NCBI GenBank assembly: GCA_965214615.1
Contig: OZ243952.1
Coordinates: forward strand, 2,604,001 to 2,668,000
Direction of reading: 5' to 3'
Source of the DNA: CBDAUN01 sp965214615
GTDB taxonomy: Bacteria; Pseudomonadota; Gammaproteobacteria; Arenicellales; JAJDZL01
DNA: 64,000 nt
The position numbers were made by a program, and so were the translations under genes. Of the stretch, positions 35,422 to 44,201 are shown one piece after another. Each line of letters begins with the position of its first letter. Positions within the stretch are counted from its first letter, which is position 1. The notes beneath the pieces were generated by a model that did not search any database, was not told the origin of the DNA, and saw only the letters and a list, made by a program, of their open reading frames with translations.

Positions 35422-36612
35422 TCAATTCGAGGTCGCGATCTTGCGCAACTGCGCAATGAAAAAATCTACTTCCTCTTCCGTATTGTAGTAGTGCACGGGA
35501 CTGCGGCTGATCGCATCGACGCCCCAGTCATCCAGGTCGAGCAATGCGTTCGGACGCGGACAAAGGCCGATTTGGACCCCTTTTTTACGCAGCGTCATCT
35601 GCAGCTTGCCGGCGCCAATGGCATCAAGTGTAAATGTAACTATGCCGCAGCATTCCTTGCCCTTGTCACGAACAGTGACGCCTGGGATTTCTGACAGCGA
35701 CTGGCGCATCTTCTCGGCCAGAAACCGAATTCGCGAATAAATGTCATGCATGCCCCAGGACAATGCGTAGTCGACCGCAACACCCAGGCCGATCCGGTTG
35801 GCGGTGCTCGATTCCCATGTCTCGTAGCGCGTCGCGCCGGGCTTTAATTCATATGAGCCTGCATCAGTCCACGTCGCCGCCCTAAGGTCCAGCATCGCCG
35901 GCGGAAACTTGTCCATCGCGGACTCGCGCATATACAAGAACCCGGTGCCGCGCGGAGCGCGCAGGTACTTGCGTCCGGTTCCGGATAGCGCGTCGCATCC
36001 GATCTCGTCAACATTCAATGGCATCTGGCCGACGGATTGACAGGCATCGACAAGATAGGGTATGCCGTAGTCGCGCACGATTTCGCCAATTTCCTTGATC
36101 GGAGTTACCAGTCCGTTGTGGGTTGGCACGTGGGTGATTGAAACGAGTTTGACCCGGTGGCTGATCATGCGCTCCAGCGATCTCAGGCTCAGCTGCCCGT
36201 CGGAATTGTCGGGCACGATTTTCACTTCGACACCGCTTCGCCTAGCGACCTGCATGTAGGCGATCATGTTCGATGCGTAATCCGAGTACGACGTTAGAAT
36301 CTGATCACCTTCCTTGAACGTTTGCGCAATTCCGTAGAATGCGGCGTTCCATGCCGTAGTCGCGCTGTCGACCAGTGCGATTTCCGATTCGCGGCATTTG
36401 AGCATTCGGGCCAGCGCACAATAGGTATTGGCGATCTTGGATTCGGCCATCTCTTCAGCCTCGTAGCCTCCATGCAGCAGCTCCAGTTCCTGATGCTCGC
36501 GTATTGCATCCATCACCGCAAGCGGCATTAGGCTGGCGCCTGAGTGATGCAAATGAATTACGCTCAGGCAGCCTGGAGTCTCGCGCCGCGCCTTGCCTAC
36601 GTCTATAGTCAT
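35422..36612 (-). CDS. Class V PLP-dependent enzyme (cysteine desulfurase/EgtE-like)
   Basis: A 396-residue fold-type I enzyme of aminotransferase class V. The PLP Lys is in LSGTGRKYLRAPRGTGFLY. VDACQSVGQMPLN carries the Asp that contacts the pyridine N, and ITHVPTHNGLVTPI is a typical class V segment. The sequence is close in style to isopenicillin-N epimerase, EgtE and selenocysteine-lyase relatives. No egtB or egtD gene is nearby, so ergothioneine synthesis is only a possibility. It is transcribed convergently with the Ada-like gene. Substrate unknown. Confidence 0.78.
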   Translation of the reverse strand: MTIDVGKARRETPGCLSVIHLHHSGASLMPLAVMDAIREHQELELLHGGYEAEEMAESKIANTYCALARMLKCRESEIALVDSATTAWNAAFYGIAQTFKEGDQILTSYSDYASNMIAYMQVARRSGVEVKIVPDNSDGQLSLRSLERMISHRVKLVSITHVPTHNGLVTPIKEIGEIVRDYGIPYLVDACQSVGQMPLNVDEIGCDALSGTGRKYLRAPRGTGFLYMRESAMDKFPPAMLDLRAATWTDAGSYELKPGATRYETWESSTANRIGLGVAVDYALSWGMHDIYSRIRFLAEKMRQSLSEIPGVTVRDKGKECCGIVTFTLDAIGAGKLQMTLRKKGVQIGLCPRPNALLDLDDWGVDAISRSPVHYYNTEEEVDFFIAQLRKIATSN

Positions 36613-36840
36613 ATTTCCCTACACTTTTCCGTAATATCCGATCAAAGTCCTGCGTCAGATTCCTGTAGCTTCAGCGCATCGCGACCACTGCGATCGCCAG
36701 TCGAACTGCGTCTATGGGTTCGAAATTTTCAGACCGCATTTAAAGCACAAGAGACTTGCGAAACTACGCACCTCACCGGCATCGAATGAAAGAACCATAT
36801 TATCAGCAAACAGCGGTTCTCGGTTGACGTTTTTAGAAGT

Positions 36841-37689
36841 CTACCTGGCATGTTCCGATAAAATTTCACGCAGCTTGGCCGCTACGGCGTCCGGCCGATG
36901 GCTCACCATCGAGACATGGCCGAGACCTGGAATTTCGTGGAACACGCCGTTCGGTGCCAGGTCAGCGACTTTCTTGCACATCGACGGCGCAGTCTGGACG
37001 TCTTCGGAAAATCCGATGACGTGAAACGGAACAGGACAGGTCGTCAACTCCTGGCGGCAGTCAAAATTCAGGCAGGCTTCCCATTGGTCGATCAGGTCCT
37101 TGGGTTTGCGATTGGCAAATCTGGCGGTATAGATGGACTTGATCTGATCCCACAGTCGAGGGTCATGCAGTGCCTTTGCAGGGAATGCGAACGGCGCGTA
37201 GTGCGGTGCGAGAAAGTCTACAGGCAAGCTGATGCCGGCCTTGCGCATGTCTATTTCGGCCTGCATCCAGTCCCGGGTGAAACCTTCGATGTATGCCGCC
37301 GTACCCATGGGTATCGCGAGGCGCACTTTTTCGGGGTAGTCGATTGCCGCCTGCTGCGTCACCAGTCCTCCAAGCGAAAGGCCGGAAACCACCGAGCTTC
37401 CATCGCAAAATGCATCGATCACGGCTGCGCAGTCGCGGGCGAAATCCTTGATGGTCCACGGTGCGCCAGGCGACATCGTCTGCCCTGCGCCGCGCGGATC
37501 GTACGAGATGCAGCGAAAGGAGTCCGACAGCCTGGAAAATTGCTGGGAATATGCTTCCGCCGTCTGGTCGCCGCCCGGTATGAACACCACGTCGGGACCG
37601 CTGCCTTCGATCACAACGCGCATGGTTACCTCGCCCGCTGTCAGGGTAAGACTCTCGGCACTGTCATTGAATTTCGGAAACGCGTTCAT
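36841..37689 (-). CDS. Alpha/beta-hydrolase
   Basis: A 282-residue alpha/beta-hydrolase-fold protein. The nucleophile elbow is SGLSLGGL, the oxyanion region VVFIPGGDQTAEAYSQQF, the catalytic His is in PGLGHVSMV, and the acid residue is probably the Asp in GFSEDVQTAP. It resembles 3-oxoadipate enol-lactonases and small-ester hydrolases. ATG 37689 was taken because the 47 upstream codons, although open, run into the divergent Uma2 gene and do not look conserved. No substrate can be read from the neighbours. Confidence 0.82.
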   Translation of the reverse strand: MNAFPKFNDSAESLTLTAGEVTMRVVIEGSGPDVVFIPGGDQTAEAYSQQFSRLSDSFRCISYDPRGAGQTMSPGAPWTIKDFARDCAAVIDAFCDGSSVVSGLSLGGLVTQQAAIDYPEKVRLAIPMGTAAYIEGFTRDWMQAEIDMRKAGISLPVDFLAPHYAPFAFPAKALHDPRLWDQIKSIYTARFANRKPKDLIDQWEACLNFDCRQELTTCPVPFHVIGFSEDVQTAPSMCKKVADLAPNGVFHEIPGLGHVSMVSHRPDAVAAKLREILSEHAR

Positions 37690-37828
37690 TTGACGGATTG
37701 GTTCCAATACCCGGTACGGGAGCGATGTAAATTCAAATGTTAACAATTTATTGTACTGAAGATACGGAACCTCGCAAACGATGCCGCGCCGTTTGATTCG
37801 CGGCTCGTCAATGGAGTAGAATGAAACC

Positions 37829-38497
37829 ATGGCAATCGCAAAGACGCATGAGACAATGAGCAGACCACAATCAAATCAAGCCAAATCCGCTTCACCGCGG
37901 GCGACCTATCAGGATGTGCTGGACGCGCCTGCCCACAAAGTTGCGGAAGTGGTTGACGGAACGCTTTACACCCACTCCAGGCCTGCCTCGCCGCACGCTT
38001 TCGCCTACTCCGGGCTTGGCAGCATTCTCAGTGCATGCTTTCAATACGGCCGCGGCGGCCCCGGCGGATGGTGGATCATCAACGAACCCGAACTTCATCT
38101 GGGCGAGGACATCGTGGTACCAGACATTGCGGGCTGGCGGCGCGAGCGAATGCCTGAGTTTCCGAATACAGCTTACTTCACGCTGGCACCGGACTGGCTG
38201 TGCGAGGTGCTGTCGCCCTCGACGCGCAATTTCGATCTCGGTGCGAAGCGCGAGGTCTACGCCCGCGAGGGCGTTAGCTTTCTGTGGCTGGTAGATCCGA
38301 TTGCCCGATCTGTAGAGGTATTCCAGCTGCGCGGTACCGAGTGGGTGCTGATCGACACGGCATTTGGAGACACTCAAGTTTCGCTGCCTCCGTTCGAGGC
38401 AATCGAATTTGGTCTTGGAGACTTGTGGCCACCGCATTCGGTACATAGGGAAACGCCCAGCGCCTCCAAAGCCGAAACCGAAATGACTGCAGCATAG
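37829..38497 (+). CDS. Uma2-family (DUF820) putative endonuclease
   Basis: A 222-residue PD-(D/E)XK protein. The fold core is visible as EVVDGTLYTHSRP, then EPELHLGEDIVVPDIAGWR with the catalytic Asp, then DWLCEVLSPSTRNFDLGAKREVYA (EVLSP holds the Glu; the R-x-Y helix follows). LWLVDPIARSVEVFQL completes the domain. Uma2 genes are very abundant in cyanobacteria and in some symbionts, where they multiply as selfish or defence-like genes. Their function is unclear. The gene diverges from the hydrolase. Confidence 0.85.
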   Translation: MAIAKTHETMSRPQSNQAKSASPRATYQDVLDAPAHKVAEVVDGTLYTHSRPASPHAFAYSGLGSILSACFQYGRGGPGGWWIINEPELHLGEDIVVPDIAGWRRERMPEFPNTAYFTLAPDWLCEVLSPSTRNFDLGAKREVYAREGVSFLWLVDPIARSVEVFQLRGTEWVLIDTAFGDTQVSLPPFEAIEFGLGDLWPPHSVHRETPSASKAETEMTAA

Positions 38498-38857
38498 AGT
38501 CGGAAGCGCACGCTTCGTCTTCCGCAACCGCGAGGTGCCGCCGCTCCGTTGATCGTCAGGCATGGAATCGCATCGCTGCAGCCAGGCGGTCCGGCACCCG
38601 GCAATTTCCCAGAATCCGATTCTATCGGATGCAAGAATCTGTTGCCCTTATGGCGGGACAGGATCATTGGACGGCAGCGATTCAGTGTCAAAACTCATAT
38701 TCATGACAGCGGCACCTGCGATTTTTTCGAATGCTTCGTGCTATATTCGTTTGTCACTCGATTGAACTTTACGACGAAATCGTTCCAAATCCCAATGACC
38801 GGGATTCCGTAAATCATCCATTATTCATTGCGTTAACACACACCTCACGGACACATC
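38498..38857. other. Intergenic region before tenA, no gene recognised
   Basis: There are short frames only. It was searched for a THI box (CTGAGA with ACCTGATC) because tenA follows; none is present. AT content rises at 38740-38840, a plausible promoter area. Confidence 0.5.
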
Positions 38858-39553
38858 ATGCAACCGAATTGGTATTCCGCATCGCTTTTCGACCGACTCA
38901 AGAACCACAGCAGCGACCAATGGTCCGCCTACTGCAATCATGAATTTGTCAACCGCGTTGGCGACGGCTCACTGCCAATCGAGTCGTTTCGCTACTATCT
39001 CGTGCAGGACTACCTGTTTCTGATTCATTTTTCCCGCGCCTGGGCCCTGCTCGCATATAAGTCCGACAGCGTCGCCGACATGCAGTGGGCATCGCAGATA
39101 CTTCACGCCACGCTGAATACTGAAATGTCCTTGCATGTTGAATTTTCCGCCCGCTACGGCGTCACTCAGGATCAGATGGAGGCGGCCGAGGAGGCTCAGC
39201 CGAACCTATCCTACACGCGGTTCGTCCTAGACCGGGGTTCGGCCGGCGACATTCTTGACCTTTATGTCGCATTGCTGCCCTGCACAGTCGGCTACGCCGA
39301 AATCGGTAATCGGCTCAATCGCGACTGCCAGCAGTTCGTCGAAGGCAATCCCTACCGTGAATGGATCGAAATGTACAGTTCCGAAGACTATCAGCAACTG
39401 GCTCTCAAGTCGATCAGCGTGCTGGAACGACTGAGCAGGGAACGGGGCGGCATGGCACGGTTCGACTCTTTGGCGGAAACATTCAGGAAAGCCACTGTTC
39501 TTGAAACAGGCTTCTGGCAAATGTGCTGCCTGGTGCCCGGTGTCGAGCTCTAA
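38858..39553 (+). CDS. tenA: TenA-family aminopyrimidine aminohydrolase (thiaminase II)
   Basis: TenA hydrolyses aminopyrimidine breakdown products of thiamine to hydroxymethylpyrimidine (HMP) for reuse. The 231-residue all-helical protein shows SFRYYLVQDYLFLIHFSRAWA (in parts: YLVQDYLFL), HVEFSARYGV and the active-site Cys142 in LLPCTVGYAEIG. It is separated by 2.2 kb from the thiM-thiE-thiD-thiZXY operon, which could import N-formyl-aminopyrimidine and phosphorylate the product. The ATG at 38858 has no strong ribosome binding site. No riboswitch is seen upstream. Confidence 0.92.
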   Translation: MQPNWYSASLFDRLKNHSSDQWSAYCNHEFVNRVGDGSLPIESFRYYLVQDYLFLIHFSRAWALLAYKSDSVADMQWASQILHATLNTEMSLHVEFSARYGVTQDQMEAAEEAQPNLSYTRFVLDRGSAGDILDLYVALLPCTVGYAEIGNRLNRDCQQFVEGNPYREWIEMYSSEDYQQLALKSISVLERLSRERGGMARFDSLAETFRKATVLETGFWQMCCLVPGVEL

Positions 39554-39676
39554 TATCGGTTGTACGCGGCGTGCCGAAATGATCTGCTCCGGCTGGGCAT
39601 TTTCAGCAATTTGCCGCAACGCAATGAATCTGCGACGGAAATGACCGGTCAGATGCAGGCTCGTCCGGCAACAGAA

Positions 39677-40018
39677 ATCTGCAGTTCGCCAGCTGCCCTC
39701 AAGACCGAAGCGAATGCGCGTCACGCTCGAATCCGATGACGCAAGACTTGCCGCCCTGTCCGACATCTGAAGCGAGGCATAGGGCACCGCCGCGGTCAGC
39801 GAGGCCTCGACCTTGCCGCCGCCTTCTCGCAGCGCTCCGCGGCAAAGACCCTCGATCACCTGCGATGCGGTGCCTGTACCGGCTTGGCAGATCTGCGATG
39901 CCGCGCGCGGGCTCGCGCCCGCATCGCGGTAGCCGCCCTTGGCGTCTGTCAGCATCAGCGCCATGCCGGCCAGCCACCTGTCGCGGGCGTAGTCGACGCC
40001 CGCCATCGACGAATTCGA
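39677..40018 (-). pseudogene. Remnant of an autotransporter-like C-terminal beta-barrel
   Basis: The minus strand reads SMAGVDYARDRWLAGMALML, then a GGYRD turn, then GGGKVEASLTAAVPYASLQMSDR, then SSVTRIRFGLEGSWR. Alternating beta strands with GVDYARxxWLxGxAL, VEASLTAxxPY and R-x-R-F/L-GLEGSW are typical of the barrel that ends some Calx-beta/cadherin-type surface proteins. Strands are missing between the pieces, there is no start or signal, and no passenger domain is nearby. It is a decayed fragment. It may derive from a relative of the giant gene at 1-6220, whose own end is outside the window. Confidence 0.5.
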
Positions 40019-40126
40019 ATGAATTCATGCCACCACGAAAACTGTCAATTTGTACAGATCATAGGGAAATCGCCTGCCCTCGCAGGTAGAATGTCATCCA
40101 AAAGCGAATCTACTTGGAATTGAAAC

Positions 40127-41260
40127 TCAAGGATCGGGATTGGCGAGATGTGTTCCGTAATTCAGGAGCAAGCTTCTCCAATTTACCGCGCGAATGCCAT
40201 CCTTTGAAATGAATTCCTGAAGATCGGATTGGTGAACTTGATATGCATCGCAATCAGGATATTTTGACTTGAAATATCTCAGGTTCCTGGAAATGCCATT
40301 GAAATTGAGCTTGCACTCTATCGCGCAAACAGGCTGCCTGTTTTCCGTGATGACCAAATCGACCTCCCGTCCGTCAATATCTCGAAAGTAGACCAAGTCA
40401 ACGTCGCGCCCCTGCCAGTCCTGAAGGAAGTGAACCCACTTTAAAGCATGACTTGCGACTAGATTTTCAAATCTTGCGCCTTCATTCTCCACTTCCGCCC
40501 AATTGTAGTGGTAGTGCTTTTGCTCCTTCTTTACAGCTCTGATCTTCGGGGAACCCAGCGGCGAAAGCCTGAATATCGAGTACATTCGTTCAAATATGTC
40601 CAGCCACTTGGAGACGGTTTTGTGTGCGCAGCTCAAATCTTCACGAAGCGCGTTGATTGACAAGGGACTTGCGACCAACTGCGGCAGGCGCAGGAGCAGC
40701 ACTTCCATGGACGATAACTTTTGCGTCAGTTCCAAATCCCTGACGTCTTCATAGATCACCCTGCTTCGGTATTCGCGCTTCCAGCGCCGTGCCTGCTGAT
40801 CCGAACCTGACAGAAATGGCTCCGGGAATCCGCCCAGCTTCAGCAGGCTTTCAAAATCGGCTTTCGTGCGAATGCCGAGTTCGTCAACAGTTAGCGGATG
40901 CAATCGAAAATAATGATAGCGACCCTGCAGCGAATCACCGGAATGACTGTAGTAGTCAAGTCTCGCGCTGCCGGTAATGAGGATTTTCTTGTCGTTGCGA
41001 ACTTTATCGCATAACCCCTTGATGTAGGTCCGCCAGTTTCCGAATTTATGAATCTCATCGTAGATTACGAATGATTCGACCGGATATCTTTCTCGCAGGA
41101 TGAACTCTCGGTCCTCCAAATCACCCCAATTCAAATATCGACGTCCATCGGGCGCGATATTGAGTGAAAGAGTTGTCTTTCCAACTTGTCGAGGACCTCC
41201 GATAAACACCATTTTTCGTGCAAGGTCTTCGATAATGCAGGGTTCCAAGTAGCGTCGCAT
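40127..41260 (-). CDS. AAA ATPase with DUF4143 nuclease-like domain
   Basis: A 377-residue protein. The AAA part has Walker A GGPRQVGKTT (21-30), Walker B SFVIYDEIHKF and sensor ILITGSARLDYY. A winged-helix-like middle (LREDLSCAHKTVSKWLDIFERM, in parts) leads to a C-terminal DUF4143 restriction-like segment with VDLVITENRQPVCAIECK. Such proteins are common, mobile and of unknown function; toxin-like or defence roles have been proposed. It ends close to the barrel remnant, and an AT-rich gap precedes it, as expected for an acquired gene. Confidence 0.85.
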   Translation of the reverse strand: MRRYLEPCIIEDLARKMVFIGGPRQVGKTTLSLNIAPDGRRYLNWGDLEDREFILRERYPVESFVIYDEIHKFGNWRTYIKGLCDKVRNDKKILITGSARLDYYSHSGDSLQGRYHYFRLHPLTVDELGIRTKADFESLLKLGGFPEPFLSGSDQQARRWKREYRSRVIYEDVRDLELTQKLSSMEVLLLRLPQLVASPLSINALREDLSCAHKTVSKWLDIFERMYSIFRLSPLGSPKIRAVKKEQKHYHYNWAEVENEGARFENLVASHALKWVHFLQDWQGRDVDLVYFRDIDGREVDLVITENRQPVCAIECKLNFNGISRNLRYFKSKYPDCDAYQVHQSDLQEFISKDGIRAVNWRSLLLNYGTHLANPDP

Positions 41261-41725
41261 ATGGCAATCCTACACAATTTTTTATTATCGATCAAAAATA
41301 CACGCGATTATTTTGGATACCTATAAAAATTATTGGCTCTTGTGCAAGTCAGAGTAAATCTTATGATTACTCAACTTCAAGCCAGACAAAATAGGTAAAA
41401 AACGCCAGCGAATGACGGACCGCTTCACAAATCCCGCCTACAGCGCAAGTCTCCCGCACCGATACGGCTAGCAGGATCAAACTTATCGGGGCTCCACTTG
41501 TAAGTTAATCGCCGAATCTAACGGCGATAATTTCACAAATCTGGTGATTGATCAGAAGTTGAGGCGTTGAATGGATGCCTAGCCGCCGCTGCAGAAACTT
41601 GTCGATGTACCACCGCTTCGCGGCAACACTGACGTCAATATTGAATTGCATGCGCAAAGTGATGAACACTTCCCAATGAGAATTGCTGAAAGTCCTGCAT
41701 ATCCGGCAAAGCGCCGCATTGCGCA
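41261..41725. other. AT-rich intergenic region
   Basis: 41270-41400 is markedly AT-rich and probably holds the ATPase promoter. A 73-codon frame on the minus strand (41505-41726) has no recognised family and no ribosome binding site; I do not call it. The right end carries the thi operon promoter. Confidence 0.5.
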
Positions 41726-41734
41726 TGCTATAAT
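41726..41734 (+). promoter_or_regulatory. Extended -10 promoter of the thi operon
   Basis: TGC-TATAAT is a perfect extended -10 element, about 17 bases before the first conserved base of the TPP riboswitch. The -35 position (near 41706) is weak, which is usual for extended -10 promoters. Transcription would begin near 41741. Confidence 0.65.
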
Positions 41735-41750
41735 CATTGCATCATCTTGA

Positions 41751-41843
41751 CGGGGTGTCTCGTATAGCCGAGGCTGAGAATTTGGCGCAAGCCAACTCGT
41801 TGAACCTGATCCGGGTCATACCGGCGTAGGGAATCAGGATGCA
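41751..41843 (+). promoter_or_regulatory. TPP riboswitch (THI element)
   Basis: It contains the conserved parts in order: CGGGGTGTC, the pyrimidine-sensing CTGAGA (41774-41779) after CCGAGG, a variable stem (TTGGC-GCAA-GCCAA), then TGAACCTGATCCGGGTCATACC in parts (GAACCTGATC; CGGGTCATACCGGCG) and the closing GTAGGGAATCAGG. These match helices P1-P5 of the thiamine pyrophosphate aptamer. It lies 50-60 bases before thiM. No strong intrinsic terminator follows, so control is more likely at translation initiation. Confidence 0.95.
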
Positions 41844-41900
41844 GTGCTGATCGGCTAGTTGCCAATTCGCTCTCGGATCACCCTCCCCGTCCCGAGAACC

Positions 41901-42707
41901 ATGCAATGCGCCGATATGACAAGTAGCACCAATCTCACCAGATTCAGCCGGGCCGACATTCGTTCAGAAATCGACGTGCGCGGCAAGGCGCCCAGTGTTC
42001 ACTGCATCGTCAATCAGGCCGCAGTGCAAGTCACCGCAAATGTCCTGCTCGCAATCGGAGCCGAGCCATCCATGACGGATGATCCGGCCGAGACGGAGTT
42101 TTTCCTCGTGTCCGCCGACGCGCTCAGTGTCAATCTGGGGATGCTTTCGGATCAAAAGCGCCGGTCAATCAACGCGGCAGCAAGATTTGCCGCCCGCAAT
42201 CAGATACCGTGGGTTCTGGATCCGGCGCTGATCAACCGATCAAAGCCGCGCGCCCATTTTTGCCATCAGCTGCTGCACTATGAGCCTACTGTGCTTCGGG
42301 CAAACCAATTCGAAATTGATACTTTGTGCAAGCTGCTCAATCAATCGATCGAATCCGTAAGCGATCACTACGGCACGATTGTCGTTGTCACCGGCAAACG
42401 CAACCGGATCATCTTCGCCGGCAAGTCTTTCGAAGTGTCCGCCGGCCACCCCTGGATGCGGCAAGTCACAGGGATGGGCTGCGCGCTATCAGCAATGATC
42501 GCGGCGTACGTGTGCGCCGGCGAAAATTCAATTGCCTCAATCGAAGAGGCATTGGAAATCTATGCATTTGCGGGATCTGCCGCCGCAGAGCACAGCAGCG
42601 GGCCGGGCACTTTCACCGCATCGCTGCTGGATTGGCTTTTCTGGCTGCACGGAACTGCGCCGGAGCCCGTGAAACGCACCGGCCATTCAGATTCCGAACC
42701 GAATTGA
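41901..42707 (+). CDS. thiM: Hydroxyethylthiazole kinase
   Basis: ThiM phosphorylates 4-methyl-5-(2-hydroxyethyl)thiazole for thiamine salvage. The 268-residue product has VHCIVNQAAVQVTANVLLAIGAEPSM (in parts: VNQAAVQVTANVLLAIGAEP), WVLDPALI, LRANQFEI, VVVTGKRNRI and the anion-hole/active site VTGMGCALSAMIAAY, in which Cys replaces the usual catalytic Asp of ribokinases, as in the family. ATG 41901 was preferred (a GAG lies 5-7 bases upstream); ATG 41916 or TTG 41859 are alternatives. It is the first gene behind the TPP riboswitch. Confidence 0.9.
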   Translation: MQCADMTSSTNLTRFSRADIRSEIDVRGKAPSVHCIVNQAAVQVTANVLLAIGAEPSMTDDPAETEFFLVSADALSVNLGMLSDQKRRSINAAARFAARNQIPWVLDPALINRSKPRAHFCHQLLHYEPTVLRANQFEIDTLCKLLNQSIESVSDHYGTIVVVTGKRNRIIFAGKSFEVSAGHPWMRQVTGMGCALSAMIAAYVCAGENSIASIEEALEIYAFAGSAAAEHSSGPGTFTASLLDWLFWLHGTAPEPVKRTGHSDSEPN

Positions 42708-42711
42708 TCCA

Positions 42712-43377
42712 ATGTTTGATCCTTCACTGTACTTGGTCGTCAATCCGCTGCAATGCGCCAATGCCGATCCGCTGCAAACAGCGTTGGAAGCGGTTGACGG
42801 CGGCGTGACCGCGGTTCAACTGAGAAACAAGCCGGCCATGGGCGCTCGACACTTCGAAGCGCTTGTCGACGCGGCCGTTTCAAAATTGAAAGCCCAGGAT
42901 ATCCCGGTCATCGTAAACGACGATGTCGAACTGGCCCGGCGATGCGCCGCGCAAGGCGTCCATCTCGGGCAATCGGATCTGCCGGCTCCGCAAGCCCGTC
43001 AAATGCTTGGCGAAGCCGCCTTAATCGGCATCACAGTGCGATCGGCACAAGATGTCCACCGCACTTCGATTGACGATGTCGACTATGTCAGCGTCGGAGG
43101 CGTATTCGCCACGCGCAGCAAATCCGATGCCGGTTCGCCAATCGGAACCGGCATGCTAGGCGAACTTGTCGCACTCATCCGCAGCCGCAATTCAAACGTG
43201 CCGGTGATTGCCATCAGCGGCATCAATTCAGCCAACATTGAACAAGTCCTAGCCACTGGCATTTCGGGAATCGCCGCGGTTTCAGCAATCTGCCAGGCAG
43301 CTTCGCCTAAGGATGCGGCATCGCAATTGCGCCGGCGCATCGACGAATACCGACGAAACGCAGGAGCACAAAGTTGA
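42712..43377 (+). CDS. thiE: Thiamine-phosphate synthase
   Basis: ThiE couples HMP pyrophosphate with thiazole phosphate to form thiamine phosphate. The 221-residue TIM barrel shows VTAVQLRNK, VIVNDDVELA, GVHLGQSDLP, IGITVRS, DYVSVGGVFATRSK and VIAISGINSANI, the normal series. It begins four bases after thiM and its stop overlaps the thiD start by four bases (TTGA), so the three are translationally linked. Confidence 0.94.
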   Translation: MFDPSLYLVVNPLQCANADPLQTALEAVDGGVTAVQLRNKPAMGARHFEALVDAAVSKLKAQDIPVIVNDDVELARRCAAQGVHLGQSDLPAPQARQMLGEAALIGITVRSAQDVHRTSIDDVDYVSVGGVFATRSKSDAGSPIGTGMLGELVALIRSRNSNVPVIAISGINSANIEQVLATGISGIAAVSAICQAASPKDAASQLRRRIDEYRRNAGAQS

Positions 43378-44201
43378 ATTACCCCATCGCACTGACTATC
43401 GCCGGTTCCGACAGCGGCGGCGGCGCAGGAATACAGGCCGACCTGAAAACCTTCTCCGCTCTTGAAGTCTACGGCGCAAGCGTCATCACCGCTTTGACCG
43501 CGCAGAACACGCTCGGCGTTACCAGTGTCTTCGACACGGACCCGGGCTTTATCGGCGAGCAAATCGACGCCGTTTGCTCCGACCTGGCAGTCGACGCTGT
43601 AAAGATCGGCATGCTGCATCGCGTGCCGGTCATCGAATCCGTGGCGGCGGCACTGGAAAGGCACGACATAGGACACATCGTCCTCGATCCTGTCATGATT
43701 GCCAAAAGCGGCGACCCGCTGCTGCACGACGACGCGGTCGATGCCTTGAAAGAATGCCTGATCCCCAAAGCGTCGATCATTACCCCGAACATTCCCGAAG
43801 CGGCTCGGCTGCTGCGCATGCGTACCGACCGTGTCGAAGCATCCATGGAATCGGCCACCGAGCGGCTGCTTTCGCTCGGAAGCGGCTCGGTGCTGCTCAA
43901 GGGAGGCCACCAATCCTCGGCGCAAAGCATCGACTATTTTTTCGACGGCAACCGGACAGATCAACTTGCAAGCCCCCGCATTGACACGGGAAATACGCAC
44001 GGAACCGGCTGCACCCTTTCATCGGCAATTTGTGCATTTCTCGCGCGGCGATTCGGCATGAAATCCGCGGTCGCATCGGCCAAGGACTACATTTCAGACG
44101 CGATCGCAGCCGCCGATCAGATCGATATCGGCAGCGGACACGGACCCGTTCATCACTTTCATCGCCTATGGCAAGGACAGCAACGCTATGAAACGACGTA
44201 A
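43374..44201 (+). CDS. thiD: HMP/HMP-phosphate kinase
   Basis: ThiD phosphorylates hydroxymethylpyrimidine twice to HMP pyrophosphate. The 275-residue ribokinase-fold product starts NYPIALTIAGSDSGGGAGIQAD, here in parts: TIAGSDSGGGAGIQADLKT. VKIGMLHRVPVIE, HIVLDPVMIAKSG and NTHGTGCTLSSAICA follow, with the anion hole and catalytic residue region. The start is a TTG overlapping the thiE stop, and the end overlaps the next gene by 14 bases. That unbroken overlap ties the TRAP-type binding protein downstream to this pathway. Confidence 0.94.
   Translation: MNYPIALTIAGSDSGGGAGIQADLKTFSALEVYGASVITALTAQNTLGVTSVFDTDPGFIGEQIDAVCSDLAVDAVKIGMLHRVPVIESVAAALERHDIGHIVLDPVMIAKSGDPLLHDDAVDALKECLIPKASIITPNIPEAARLLRMRTDRVEASMESATERLLSLGSGSVLLKGGHQSSAQSIDYFFDGNRTDQLASPRIDTGNTHGTGCTLSSAICAFLARRFGMKSAVASAKDYISDAIAAADQIDIGSGHGPVHHFHRLWQGQQRYETT

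Noticed and set aside
38498..38857. TPP riboswitch before tenA
   Set aside because: No CTGAGA or ACCTGATC-type elements are present, in contrast to 41751-41843.
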